Positions 22,843 to 36,443 of a stretch of DNA of 64,000 nt are shown here, in pieces (within the stretch, counting starts at the first letter, position 1; the number at the start of each line of letters is the position of its first letter). The DNA comes from Cryptomeria japonica (taxonomy: Eukaryota; Streptophyta; Pinopsida; Cupressales; Cupressaceae), in assembly GCF_030272615.1 (NCBI RefSeq), contig NC_081415.1, forward strand, positions 603,219,644 to 603,283,643, read 5' to 3'. The position numbers were made by a program, and so were the translations under genes. Below the pieces are notes generated by a model. It was not told the DNA's origin, did no database searches, and was given only the letters and a program-made list of their open reading frames with translations.

Positions 22843-25465
22843 TTATACTAATGGGATAGTGACCTTCATTTGAGTAAGAGCTTCAGCCATGTCAAATATA
22901 GAACTATTGCTTGTTTTAGTACTAGTTCTAACTCTTTTTGTCTTGAGCTGACTTCCCTTTTTCACTATGGGAGCTCCTTGTATATCACCAATGTTTTTAT
23001 CATTTGTACTCTTGGGTACATCTTTAACTTGTTCCCCCTTTTCTTGACCAATCTTAGGAACAACAGTAGCACTACTTGCTGCCCCCTTTTGAGTGACCTC
23101 TTTTATGAACATGGAACCCAGTTCACATTGATCAGTATCTCTCTTAGTGTTCCTCAAGTTATAGTTGTGTTTTGCTTTGGCAATGGCAGCTTTAGTGAGA
23201 TTTTTAACTTCTTCCTCACTAGGCCTTCTAAGATAAACCTCTTCATCCTCAATTGTTACCACATTCAATTTAGGATGCCAATCTAAGGTTAGTTGTCCTT
23301 AAACAAACTTTTCATTATCTAGCACATCACTGTATTCACTTTGCATGGACTCCTCATCACTTTCTATGATAGTTTCAAACATATTGATGTCAGGCTCAGC
23401 TTCTGGTCTCATAGATTCTTCAAGAGCCTGAGCCACTGCACACTGGTGAGGAGAATGTGGTCCATCACAAGCAATACACCATGGAGTATTTTCTATATTA
23501 TGGACAGTTTTCCCTTTCAAGGGATCTGGAGTGTCTTGATTTTGAGAAATTTTGGGGTTTGCCATCTTTCCAATTGGTATTATATGGCATGTCATACAAT
23601 CTAGGGGGTCTATCTTGCCAATTATAATGAGGTTTGTCATTTTTGTTTACCTTGGCAGTCAGATCTTTCATTGCAATAACCAACTTCTCTATCTTATCTT
23701 CCTCTTTATCAACTTTATTAGGTTGCTATTTTGCTTCTTGCTATAATCTACCGTCTATTCTTCTTCCTAACTTCTCGGATGCTTTTCTATTACTTTCTAC
23801 ATTAATGGCAATTCTAAAAGCATCTCTCAAGATATAGGCCATCTTAGAATCAAATGCATTGTAGTAGGTATTTAAACACATGTTATCATCTAATCTCATC
23901 ACTTGATACAATCTGTGAATGGCCTTTTGGAATCTGGCATTGAAGTCAATGGCCATTTCATTTTCAGACTTTCTAATGTTATTAAATTCATTAAACATGA
24001 AGCTCACATTAGTCTTATCACCATATTACTCTTGAAAACAATTTTTAAAATCCTCCCATGACCCTATGCTATTAACTGGAAGACCTCTGTACCAATCTCT
24101 TGCATCATCAACCAAGGATTGGACAAACAATTTCATGATAACATCTTCATCCACTATCTCATAATCATTTATTAGGTCCCCAAAAGATTTCAGATGCTCC
24201 TCAGCACTAATTGCATTGTTCCCAACAAATTTATGGAGTCTGTCTCTTAACTCAGTAGGAACATGATTGGGATATCCTGGGATCCCATCAAAAAACAATT
24301 GTCTATATTGTTCTAAATTGATTGGTCTCCTTTGAAAAGGGGTAATAGCATTATTATTTCCCATGGTCATTTTAACTTTTGGGATTGGAGATTGAGATAC
24401 TTGGGTGTACTGACTATTCACATGGATTTGACTCATTGAGGCTATATTAGCATGCACTGCAGGTTGAATCTTGACCAGGGGAAGGGAAATCTATTGAGGA
24501 TCAGGCTTACTAAGGTCTTCTGATGGAAATGTGATGGGGGGAGCCTTTAAGCAATTGATTTTTCTTTTTACTTCCTGATTTGCGACTTCTAATTCAACTT
24601 TTTCTAATTCCATTTGGAGATCCTCTTTTTCTTTCCTCATTCTTTCCATTTCTCTCTCATGTGCTGACAGCCTATGAGAGATCTCTTCTGCAGTTTTAGA
24701 TTCAATTCCATCATCCACCCATTTATGTTTTCCTTTATCCACATTAGTCCTAGGAAGCTGAGAATCACTAAATACTTCCCTGTTTGGTTGGACTACTGAC
24801 CTATGTGCTTGCTTGGCTTTGGGGATCAGAATTTCTCTGATCACAGGGCCTTCCTCATCACGCTTTTCTTTCTCCTTAGCTAGCACTTCAAGATTAGCTA
24901 TTTGTCTAAGAATCCTATCTCTCTCCATTAATTTAGCTTTGACTTCCTTCTCCCTATTTGCTTCCTTTTGGGCTCTTATGGAAATTAGATGGTGAACTCT
25001 TTTATTCAGATCTTCAATTTCTTGGGACACTTTATCTTCATCAGGGAAATTTTCCTCAGAGTCTGATATATTGACTTGATCTATGTCAATCAAACTAATG
25101 TTTCCATCAATTGTTCTAGGCACAGAGTGTCTAATTGCATTTGAACTGGTCTTGTCTCTTGCAGAGACACTAACATGGGATAAATCTTGATTTAAAACAT
25201 GTGCATTATCAATATTTCCAAACAATCTAGAATGGAAACCTAATATATCTTGTTCATAATCCCTGGAAGAAGAATTAGACTTTGCATAAACAGGTCGATC
25301 AGGCATCTTACCAGTATTATTATTCTTTTGTATCCAAGCAGCATTTGATGGTTCATGTAACACTAATCTCTTCTGGCCCCTTTTTGACTGCTCTGATAAA
25401 CCTTCCTGTAAAGTTTCATGAGGATGCTTCTTCATAAATGATCTAGTGTTTTTTCCTCCTTGCAT
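22843..25465 (-). pseudogene. G1 gag and gag-pol linker
   Basis: The gag frame starts at Met 25465 (MQGGKNTRSFMKKHPHETLQ). Residues about 115-310 are a long charged coiled-coil-like segment. The gag core follows (AEEHLKSFGDLINDYEI, DDARDWYRGLPVNSIGSWED near 24060-24250). Near 23565 the frame shifts by one base inside a CCCC run, into the frame holding the Cys/His motif CIACDGPHSPHQC (near 23470) and all of pol. Gag builds the particle and binds RNA. Stops at 24491, 24026, 23741 and others break it. The linker up to 22843 has YNLRNTKRD and basic stretches and leads into protease. Confidence 0.75.
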
Positions 25466-25652
25466 TATGCTTGTTTAGCTTTTAGAATGATCTATAATTC
25501 ACAAGGACTGGTTCCAATATATAGAGTCGCCACCCACAAGAATATGGGAATTATGAAAACAAGGTTTAGAATAATACACAGGAATTCCACAAACACAATG
25601 ATTCTCTTTACAACTTAAGCACAAATCTATGTCTGGATCCTTAATGTGACTC

Positions 25653-25670
25653 TCCCTAGCAAAGTCTCCA
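25653..25670 (-). promoter_or_regulatory. G1 primer-binding site
   Basis: Minus-strand TGGAGACTTTGCTAGGGA starts four bases after the 5' LTR end. It matches the TGGCGACTCTGCTGGGGA site (Arg-tRNA type) usual in Tat/Ogre elements with a few C-to-T-like changes. Confidence 0.7.
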
Positions 25671-25674
25671 CTTT

Positions 25675-28600
25675 TGTTGTCTTCAAAATTTGATTCACTT
25701 TAACATCCTTATAATAAAATGATTAAACTTTGTGTAGAAGAGATATCAAAGAGAAGGAAACTCTTAGGACAACATATGACAAGGTTTGATTTAACCTTCT
25801 ACACTTCGGACTTACTTAGAGTCTAGGCGTGTATACCTTTGTGAACTAAATTCAAACTTTCAAAAGATAAATCCATAGCAAACCAATCTAGAAAACCAGT
25901 GGATCTAACCTTTAAACTAACTGAAACAAAGGAATGAAAATTATACTCATATTCAGTATTTTGACCCACAAAACATGTAATAGACAACTTCGATCTATAC
26001 CAATGCCTTATCCAAGGTCATAGAGTCATCTAAATTCAAACAATACTCCCCAAGCAAAATATCTCTACACATCCCATTGGTTCAGCTTCTGGTAATCCTT
26101 ATATATGCCTGACACACATGAGAATTTATGCATACCAAATCAAACTATGCTCATCAAGATTCAAAGTATCCTACAGAGAATTTACTGGTAGAAGTGATCC
26201 CCGCATATTTAATCTCCCTCCTAAAGAGAAAAGATAGCAAACACATCTACTGAAAGTTGCCTTACAACTCATTTCAAACAAAATAACCCTGGATTATTCA
26301 GAATGAAACAACAAACAATTGCAAGAACATTTGAAGACAACACAAAGTTTTACTCAAAACCGATGATCTGTATATTGATATATTCTTCAAGAAAGTATAA
26401 CAAAATTTTTTGAATGTTGTCCATTAAACTTAGAAAAGCTCAGATATAAATTTCTGCAGTGTTTTCTTACAATTCTTTTTGATCATTCTACTCTTAGTCC
26501 TTGTATCCATTTATAACAATATGGATGCACATAGTTTCAAACTTTCCTAGGAGAATTTTCTTACAATCATTTCTTTTCCAAAAGAAGTTACGAAGCCTTT
26601 TACAAAAAATAGTTAAAAGTCCTTTTTGACCTTTGTAGCTTCTTCAACTTGCTGTCCGGTTGCAACCTCTTCTAACTATTTAGGAGTGCCCTCTAACTAC
26701 TCTACATCCTGGATGGCATATTTCCTTGTCCATTCATTGTACACATCATCAATTGGCCACACGAAATTAATCACTTTTGTCTTAGCCTTGGTCAACCTTT
26801 TCCAGGAATTTCTCATCTTGTTGACTTCAAAATTGAGAAAACCATAATGAGATTTGATTTTCTCTATCTCTTGAATTGTCACAACAAAGAAGGAAGCATC
26901 ATCTAAATCAACAATTCCTTTAATTCTGGCTGACAATTTGGCCTCTAATTCCTTGAGCCATACTTGTTTGTCCTTCTTTCGATCTGGGCTAGCAACAACT
27001 CTTGGGAGCAACTCAAAAACCTGATCAACATACTCCTTTTTGTACAAGTTAATTTTCCTATCAGCATTATCCACCCCTTCTACTAGTTTTACTAGGTCTT
27101 TGGTGCTGTCACATGTGGATTTGATGATAGGATTGGCCCCTACTTCATCATAAGATGCACAAATAAGCTCCAAGTCCTACTCTCTAGGCCTCCACTTGTC
27201 AAAAATAGGTGTCAAAATGGCCTTATCTCCATTGAGCTCATTCCACATATCCAAAATCTTGTTTATATTATTATATAGCAGTGAGGCATTCATTGTATCT
27301 GCAAAACTTGAAATAGTAACCCTTACTCTCTCCTCATATTTCTTGGCATACAAGGCCTGAGCCTGTTTCAAATTCTCTAGCTCTTGAGGAGTAATCTCAA
27401 TCATTTGGGAGCTAGAAGGTGCTAGAGACAGTGGGAACTCAATGATGGGGCTACTAGGTGGAGGTCTTGCAGGAGAGGAGGAAAACATCAGTGTTGAAGA
27501 CTCACCTTGACGGTACTGTCCTATCAATTGGCTCTGCAACTTAGCAATGATGCTATACTTACCTCTTACCTCCTTCTTAGCACTGTTATAATCCTTCAAA
27601 ATTGTCTCCAACTTGACTCGGAGGTCTTCTTTTTCCTTGGCCTCTTTTTCTACTACTGCAACACTAAATTTTGCAGTCTCTAGCATAGTGCTAGCAGCTT
27701 CTACCACCCCTATGTTCTGCACTCTCTTCACTATCATTCCACCAAGGTAACTTGACCCTAGGGTATCTTTGCTTCTCTTATTTTCATCTATCTTGAGAGA
27801 CCACATGACGAGTGCAACATTATCTTTACTGAAAGTGATTTCCTCCATGGGCTTAGTTTCTTTCCTCACTGCCTCTAGTACCAGGGCATCTGCTATGTCC
27901 CACTCAGGGAGAATAAGCACTGCAACTTGTGCCACCATATCTCTTCCTTTCTCAGGAGTGATGGTCTTAAATTCTTCCATCATTTCTTGTTTTATTTCCT
28001 CCTCCACCAGAGCTAGATATTTGTTAGGTTTCTCACCTTTTTTCTTCTCACATCCTGCATTGTATTTATCTATATTTTGTTTCCATACAAACTGTATAAC
28101 TGCTCCTGAGGTAACAAAATTGTTATCTGCCAAGAAGTCATCAATGGCCTACTTTATCTCAGGATCCCACTCCTAGCCCTTAAGTTCAGTGGTAGTAATG
28201 TTCATTTCAGCAACAAGGGGTTCTTTTGGCATTCCTTCCTCTACTTCATCATATGTATAGGCAATTTCCCCTAAACTGCCTAATTGTATCAGCTACTTAG
28301 CTACTGCTTGTTCATCTCCTATGTGAATAGAGGATTGGGATGGAGAGTACAAGGGTGTATCAGATTGTACTTCTTTTGCTACTCTCTGCTTCTTTGGGCT
28401 CTCTTAGATGTCAATGACATCTTGTATCTTCCTCTTTCCTTTGGAAGTGGAGGGCTCCCCTGTTGTAGGCATCAGCACACTATAACTAGATTTCGTGTGC
28501 AGTGTATAGTCACCTAGAGGGATTGCTCTTGTGGTGGCAGACCTACTTAGAATCATTCTTTCCTTTTTAGGGTTTCTTTTAATCACAGCTTTGCTCTTTT

Positions 28601-31600
28601 CCTTCAGGGTCTACATCACATCCTCAAAGAAAGAAATTAAAAACTTTATTTTCTCCTCAAAAGGGAAAAGCTACACAATGGGTCATAGTTGGCATCAAAC
28701 TGATGTACAAAGTCTAAGGCTTTGTTATAAGCCACCCATTTTTCCTTCCTCAGCTCCTACTCATCTAGATCAAACTCATTTCTAATGAGGTCTTGAGGAA
28801 ACTAAAATTGATGGGGTCTACCTCTGCACACTGCTCTCTTTCTAAACATGCCATTGAAGAAGTCTTCTAGATCAACACACCTGGATACTGCAGTTGACAA
28901 ATGATAAGGTTTGAGAAATTCTTCAAAAAAATTCAAACCTCCCTTGGTTATTATAAACTGATGGGCTATGGTAACCATAGGGAAAATAGTCCCTTTACCC
29001 CTGCCTATTAGCTCTGCCTCTTGTACACTACCAATCTATCTGAGGACTTCTGCAATTCCCACTTTGAGCGGGACCTGATAGGGTAACAAGAATGGAGTGC
29101 CTCTAAAACCAAAAACTCTGAAAATTGTTGAGACTATGTATAGGTAAATATCACCCCAATTATGAACAATCTTTATACTTTTTGCAAATTCTTTTGGTCT
29201 AACAAATTCCAAAAGAACCTTGGGGATTCTTGGGTTTTCTGAGCAAAGGAGAATCCTAATCTTTGATGTAAAATATTTTTTAAATTTTAAGAAACTGGCA
29301 TCCTCTCTGTCCCATGACAACACAGTACTCCATAATTGCACTGGCATTTTTTCTCCCTCTTTCTCTTTTATGAGGTCCAGTCCACTAGCAAAGTAATCAC
29401 CACCTTTGAACATAAATAGATGCATGAGGAGTGAATACCATCTTAAAGGCCTATCCACCTTCCCATTTTTTATTCCTACTAACCCTCCATGGATAGCATC
29501 AGTAATGAAAGAAGCATAGTCAAATGTTACTGTAAGGGAAAGATTCAGAATCTGAGCAATCATTAGCAAATAGTGATTGGGCATATTTGCCTCAGCATCT
29601 TCTCGCAAAATCTGGCAAAGTGACCAATACATACCCTTAGCCCTAAGGGTGAACAGATTCAATGAGAAGGGCTCTTTATTGTTGGGTCCTACAACTGTCA
29701 ACCCACCTATCTTCACAAAAAATTTCTTAAGAGGCCCACTCCTAAGGTGATTCCTCTGTGCACCACATACTTGAGTTAATGATTTGAAGTTAATGGGTTC
29801 CAGAAAATTTGTAAACTCATTGAGCCCAAAAGCACTTCTGAACTCTTCATTATTGATTTCAATAAGGGCTTTTCCATTTATGTCTCTATTGCTTCTTGTG
29901 ACTGAATCATAATTATGTGCAATTTGAGTCAATAGATCCATGTGCATGAATACCCCTGGAGCTATCAACTTCCCTACATCTAACTCCCAGATGCTATTCT
30001 ATGGGGCTGGAGAATTTCTCATTCCGAATCCAACTTTAAATAACCCCAACCCAGACAACCCAACCTATGGATCTCTCAACCAATGGACCTTATCATACAA
30101 CCCTTTTCCTATATTCAAACGAGGAGCTCTAGGCACTAATTCTTTTACTTTTGATGCCTAGTTAGTTGACAACGTCAACTGCTCAAGAAAAACATCACAA
30201 GTGGCCCTCTCCTGATAATTGACTTTCCTGGAAAATTCTCTCTTAGGTGCCATTTTGATAATGCAAGCAATTAAAGTGCTACCCCCGAATGGTTCGGCGA
30301 CTAATCAAAACCTTAATTTAAACACCACAAAGAAATTGCCACACAAGATTACAAGAAAACCTGATTTTAGCTCAAAGGAATCTTCTCTACAACTGAATTG
30401 ACTCATTTTGTATTTGAAGACAATAGCTCTGTATCTCCTCTTCTACAACAATTATTTTGAATGATACCTTTACTCAATCGAAAGGAGATCATATATGGTA
30501 CCTAGGGTCTTAACTATGACATTGATTCCGCATGCTTTGGCCATCCCTTTAGAATTGAATTCCTGAGAGAATTCAAATTTTTTCTCCAACGGGTCACAAC
30601 ATTCCTACAATTCTTTCCTTTCACTCTTTCGTTGTTTTGCAAAGCATAACCTTCAGGCAATTTCATTAAATGAAATCACGCCAACCGTCCGATCAAAAGA
30701 AACTTGATCGGTCATTACACTGACTTAACAGTCTTGCTTTTGGGTTGGGCCCCACCTCCTTTTCACCATTTCGTAGGCTTTATTCTTCGAGTACTTCTCC
30801 TTCGTGAAGCCGTGTGAGACATTAGATGCAACTTTAACTTCTTAGTATTTAACTCTCACCAAGTCCGCTGACATCTTCATTTACCGCGCCTTTATCTTGA
30901 CTGCTAGCGGTCTTTCTCTATTTCACAAAGCTTAAGCATCTTTCAACTTCAGGCCACAAAACAATGCGATGCGTTGGCTCAGATTGGAGATGACCATCCT
31001 TTAAGAGAAACCCTTTATGCCCACATTACTTTACGCTGCTTTTTCATTGGTTACTAACTACCATGTGGCGCTCAACCATTGGTTTTAGAAAACCGTTCAA
31101 GCCTAGTTCAACGTCAGCCACATGTCTCTCCCTTTTACCACCGGTTACACCTTGGTGGGCCCTCAACTTCTTCTAAAACCATATGTCCATGGGCACGTCA
31201 CCATCTAGCTTGACACCTGGATACCTTTTCTTCTTTTCGCCATTTCGTGAAGTATATCCTTTAAGCATCCCGCAACTGTGAAATAACATTGACTATTGGA
31301 TCAAAATGAAGTTGATCCTCCTTTAACCTCATGTTTTATCTGCCTTTGGGGACAAAAACCTTTTCACCATTTTGCAGGGCATAAAGCATGAGCATCTTAC
31401 CCTTGCAAATTCACGTGGGCCGTTAGATTATTTTCGACTTGCTCGATGCTTAATAATCTGAACTGACTTAGGCAGATGTGGGCCCTCTGACTCAACCTCA
31501 AACACCTAGCACCTAGTCACTTTCAAAGCTGACATGTCAGTCTTTCATTTGCTGAGAGAAAACACTGGGTTCCAGCTCATCCTTGCCACCTATATTTGCC

Positions 31601-32411
31601 AGGTCACCTCTTATCCTATGGCATGACTCACCTCCGGGACCCACCTTTTAACCCTTAGACCCGCCTTGTTGACTATTGTAGCTTCTGCCACGTGCCACCA
31701 TCTTACTCGCCCTCTCGACTAGCTGGACCATCTACTTGGAGTGCCATGTCATTTCGCCACTTCATGAAAGATAACTGTCGAGCATTTTCATTCTGCGAAA
31801 TAGCACTAACCGTCAGATCAGATCGAACTTGATCACCTTTTAATCACTTAGAAAATCTTCGCTACAGGGTCCCACCAGACACTTTCACCATTTCGTGAAA
31901 GGTATTTCACTTGTAAGTTCAAGTTATGAAATAATGCCAGCTGTTGGATCTTGGACGAGATGAAACCTCTTTAAACTGAACCAAAATTGCCATTTAGAAT
32001 GCATTTTCTTTTCACCGTTTCGTGGGTCTTAAACCACGTGCAACTTCACCTAATGAAATAGAGAAAACCATAGATCTTCTTGAGAGATGCGCACAACTTA
32101 CTGGGCCCGACAACATTAGGAGTAAAATATATAAGGCGTAAAATTTTACAATTAATTCAAATGACTACCTAGGCAAATGACAAGGGGGGACACTTCCTAC
32201 GAACCTGAGACCCTTTACTTAAGTGGATAAAGTAACGAAGAAATAGAAACCAGAGGGTTTTTGGATAAAACATTGAACAATTTAAAATTAAAACCCTAAA
32301 CCCCTAAGACCTAACACAAAGCTGAAGCAATTGATAGCATGTCTAATTCAAAATTTCAAGACCTAGCCGATTTATGGGAAGGGAAAACCTATTTTTTAAA
32401 CAGTGATAACA
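25675..32411 (-). repeat. G1 5' LTR (6,737 bp)
   Basis: The right copy of the LTR, 5' relative to transcription, borders the primer site on its inner side and the CATCC duplication on its outer side. It retains the canonical ACA end that is mutated in the left copy, and carries its own version of the long reading frame and the repeat modules. Confidence 0.85.
26613..30253 (-). pseudogene. LTR-borne reading frame of G1, right copy (about 1,213 residues)
   Basis: Starts at ATG 30253 (MAPKREFSRKVNYQERATCD) and ends at TAA 26613-26615. Relative to the left copy it has 27 extra bases (nine codons) near 28900, keeps four bases lost on the left, and lacks one base near 28676. Otherwise the frame is the same throughout. 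Stops shared with the left copy include those in APK*LEE, near DV(I/M)*TLK and before ASDDF. Others are private, such as the one after KWRPRE (27178). The domain outline is the same: N-terminal globular part, charged middle, C-terminal coiled-coil-like part. Function unknown. Confidence 0.65.
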
Positions 32412-32416
32412 CATCC

Positions 32417-33110
32417 TCCCTAGGACTAAGCCATGAGGCTCAAAACTATTCATTATCTTGTTTAAATGAGTTCTAATTACCCATCCCAATTAATTCATTA
32501 TGAATGTTATCAGTTGTTTACAAATCATGGAAAACTCCAATGTGCCCTTGTGGTCTAGACTTCATGCATCCTTACAAGGAACCACATGCAAGCATATCTC
32601 TCGTAACCCCAGTCATCACAAGGAATCCCACTCCTCCTAACATGTCCCAACAATAAATAACAAGAGGCTCTACCAACATAAATACATGAAAATAATACTT
32701 AATGCAACCAAAAACTTCCTCACATATTCTTACAACATATGCAAGGCTACAACAACATCAATATAGCAAAACAAGCTTCTTGGCAATCAATAAACAAAGG
32801 CATATCAAGTCATCAAATGTTGCCATCAAATAAAAGATACAATCACAAAAAGGCCTACTCACTTGTTGGTCCAAAACAACATATTAATCATCACCATCAT
32901 CCATGGCCTATCCATGTGGAAGAGATTCTAAAATATCCAAGATGGTGTGGAGAAGTAAATATACATAAAACCATCAAAATACATCAAAATTGATAAAAGC
33001 TAAATCTGGAAAAAATTAATAGACATCAAATAAAGCCTCTGATAAAAAAATTAACTCGGGAAAATTAATTAAAATAGGCAAAATTGTGAAAAACACATAA
33101 ATTAGAGAGA
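32417..33110. other. Unassigned AT-rich right flank of G1
   Basis: Continues the target sequence of G1. No coding region, RNA gene or recognisable transposon domain is seen. Confidence 0.4.
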
Positions 33111-33116
33111 TTTGCG

Positions 33117-33470
33117 CATTTTCCCAATAGGTTCACACTTTTGTTCAACAGGTTAGCTGTTTTGTTCAAAAAGTTAACTCTTTTGTTCAACAAGTTAATG
33201 CATTTTTCAATAGGTTCGCGCATTTGTTCAACAGGTTCGCACATATGTTCAACAGTTTCATACATATGTTCAGCAGGTTCGCACATACGCATAAATTTTA
33301 CGGAAATACTTAGAAACTTATGACAAAAAATTAATCAGGTTCGGGCATATGTTCACAGGTTTGTGCATATGTTCAACAATTTCACACATATGTTCAACAG
33401 GTTTGCGCTTATGTTCAATAGGTTCGCACATATGTTCAACTGGTTCGCGCATATGTTAAAACAACACATA
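33117..33470. repeat. 21-bp minisatellite
   Basis: About 14 degenerate copies of a 21-bp unit close to GTTCGCACATATGTTCAACAG lie in two blocks (about 33117-33290 and 33341-33470), separated by 50 bp. Because 21 is a multiple of three, the minus strand reads as a heptad CEPVEHM repeat for part of its length. I regard that as a by-product. Confidence 0.75.
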
Positions 33471-36443
33471 TGAATAAATTTGATGGAAATACACATAAAT
33501 TTTTTGAGTAGAATACTAAAATCTAGACTTCATCAAAGGGCTTGAAAAATACATGAAAAGAGATGCCCAGAAACAAGGAATACATAGGTATAAATGAAAT
33601 AAATCAACTCAAACTAAAAACCAAGATTAAATCAAACATTTTCACAAGAGTTTTCACAGAACTAGGAACGACATACAGAGGTTTACCAAATACATATTTT
33701 CCAGCAACTATACAAAACACAAATAATATAAAGTTTCCTCTCCAAATATTAACCTTCAACAATATTAAAAAACTATAGAATAAATATTATTTCAACCCAA
33801 ACCCAAAATATTGCATACACAGAGAAGCCATTGAAAACAAAATGCAAAGTGAGAGAACTGCAACCTATAACCTGAAGTAATGGAATGAAGCTGAAGAAGA
33901 GCTCCCACAAGCCAAGCCAAAATCCAACCAAGCTCCAACCAAAACTAAGAGTGAAGAAATCGAAAACCAAGGAAGAAAACTTGCTAGAGAAATTTCCAAA
34001 GAATAGCCAACCCTAAAAAAATTTACGGAAATGAAAATAAAAAGACAAACAATAACCAAAAATCCTAGCCTCCACAACATCCAATCAAAATATTTGATTC
34101 TATAATATATTTTACCTCCCTTTTCAAATTCAACCAATAAGAGAAGAGGGTAGGTAAGATAAATATAAATCATGTTTATACAATTAGGTGGGAATATTTT
34201 ATTATTTTATTTTAAAGTGTATTTATACAACCCACTTAATCTAAAAGTCAAACTCATAAATAAAACATAAGCCACAATTAAATAAATTAAATAGGGAAAT
34301 TAAATTAAATAAACCAAAGGCTCATAAATGAATTAAAGAACAAAATAAATATTACACCATAGGCGATTAAATAAATAAAAAATTAAATACCAATAAAAGG
34401 TCAAATCACAAATAAATATAAAACCACAACATAAGCTAAACAATAAATATTAAATCATCATTAAATAAATAAATATTTAAATATCAAATAATTAAATACC
34501 CCCAAAAGGCAAGAATCCAATAAATTCAATTAAACATTAGATAATCAAATAATCAAATCGCTATTAATCAAAATAATTAGAATAAACATTATTGACTATT
34601 TAATCTCGCATCAATAATCAATCAGTCTCAACATAATAGAACTAATCAACCAATACTAACACACTCAGAACATAGAAGAAACCAAGCTTACTAATTGAGA
34701 CAGCGATTTGTACCAAGACAGTGATGACTCACAGTGCACAACTTAGACCTAGAGTATGTGAAGAGAACTTGTGCCAACTCCGAACCACATGACATTGGGA
34801 TTTAAAGACACATTCAAACCTATGGAGCTAGGTGGATTCAGTGTCTGGTACCTGCAAATCCTGCATCCACAAAGCAACGATACGACATATGTATATATAT
34901 TATAACAGACAAGGGTTAGAGAATCGCAACGACACGTCCCACTCACAATGAGTGATGTGGCACTATCTCTATCCCGAAGACAACCATACAACAATCAAAC
35001 ACACCATAAGATCAACTCATCATAGATAATCATAAAATATGGTCAGTACATAAAAACATCATCAAGTGCATGATTAGTATAATTTCTGATTATAGTAAGG
35101 CATGTAAAATCCATCAACACTTATGCTCATCAAATCACATGATCAATATAGTCTTTCGATAATATATCACATAAAAAATATATAGTGTCTAATAAATCGC
35201 ACGATCAATAATGATAGTATCAACATCATATAAATCATCTAAAATATCCCATGCCCAATAATGTCTATCATGCATGAATTAATAGTCAACTCTATTCAAA
35301 ACAATCAACGGTGGACACTACACTTTCTCTCTCCTAGGTGGGGAGTCACTAGGATCCAATTTTCCACTTTACATTTTGGTGAACCTGACATCTTACAGAT
35401 TAATTCTGATTTCTCATTCTTAGATTTGATTAATTGCAATTTGAATTTCAAATTTTCATTTTCAAGTTTGATCTAATTGAAAATTTTAGAGGTTAATTGG
35501 ATAAAAACCCTAATTTTTCATTTTGAGAAAATTAAGCTTGTGAGGTACAAAATTGTAATTGCTTGTTTCAGATCTAATTTCTATTTCAAAATTGTAATTC
35601 AAATCTGTCTCTTAATTTTGAATATTTAGTGGTTACATCATAAAACCCTAGTTTTAATGCTTCTTTTATTTTCGACCTTTGACTGCAATTTTGATCGATC
35701 TAGACATCTCCAAATCAATTGTTTTTTTGGATTCCACATTAAAGTCATAATTTCTATCATCCCTAAAAATTTCAAAAAAGGTTTTTCGAACCATGTGTGT
35801 TCCTGCCATGGTCCTCGACTTTTTCTCCAAAATTTCAGGAGACAAAATTGACTATATTTTTTTGCTCAGATCTAGAAAATCAGTGTACTTTATCAATTTT
35901 AACCCTCTCTAAGGTCAAACACAAATTAAAAATTCATCAAATTGAAATCTTAAAATTAATTTTCATTAAAAGTCCTAATTTTAGATTTTCTTTTCCAAAA
36001 AATTTAGATTTCACTTACAAGACTTTTAAATGAAAATTAAAAAATTGGATTTAGTTGCTCTTTTGCATATGATTACATTGGTTGTTGCATATATTTATCA
36101 TGTGTCGGACAAGAGTTTCTTTCATTTCTTGTTGCTTCTCTTTCTTCATAGCACTTGGTCATATTTTGTTGTAAGGATTTCAAAAATATTTTCTTTTCAA
36201 TTAGATCTTGAAGCTTTCATGTATCATTTATGGTGCATTATAATGATGTTGCTAACACAATGCATTTCCTATGTAAATCACCTTAAAAAATTTGTAGATC
36301 CTAAACCTAGAGATCCTAATTTTTGTACCTCTCCTAGGGTATCTTGTGTGGGTGAAATGAGATCTAATGCTTTGCCCAATGATATTTCTACAAGAGAGAA
36401 AGCATTGGAAAGTAATATGAATCCATCTTCTTCTTCTACACAT
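33471..36443. other. Unassigned repeat-like DNA
   Basis: AT-rich sequence with many TTAAATAAATAAA tracts (34170-34640). A stretch with a LTR-like look (about 34740-35400) has no diagnosable ends. At 36030-36449 there is a 139-codon forward frame with two hydrophobic segments and no recognised family. Its last bases run into the C5 LTR, so it is either chance or a cut fragment. Confidence 0.35.

Larger units (their letters stand above)
11774..32411 (-). mobile_element. G1: complete Tat/Ogre-like Ty3/gypsy retrotransposon (20.6 kb)
   Basis: Two direct copies of 6,739 and 6,737 bp (11774-18512 and 25675-32411) enclose 7,162 bp. On the plus strand the LTRs start TGTTGTC and end GATAACA (AATA in the left copy), so they have inverted TG..CA ends. 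The 5-bp sequence CATCC precedes the left LTR (11769-11773) and follows the right one (32412-32416), a perfect target duplication. Transcription runs leftwards. The internal region has a primer site of the Arg-tRNA type, gag, protease, an RNase H domain, reverse transcriptase, a second RNase H and integrase. Both pol and the LTR-borne frames contain stops, so the copy is dead. The LTR copies differ by about 5% in segments I compared by eye. Confidence 0.88.

Noticed and set aside
23555-23580. A possible programmed +1 frameshift between gag and pol of G1 at a CCCC run
   Set aside because: The Cys/His motif of gag lies after the shift, and related elements as I know them use one frame. A 1-bp change in the C-run is simpler.
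33065-33292. A minus-strand heptad-repeat peptide
   Set aside because: It is a consequence of the 21-bp minisatellite. No flanking coding evidence was found.
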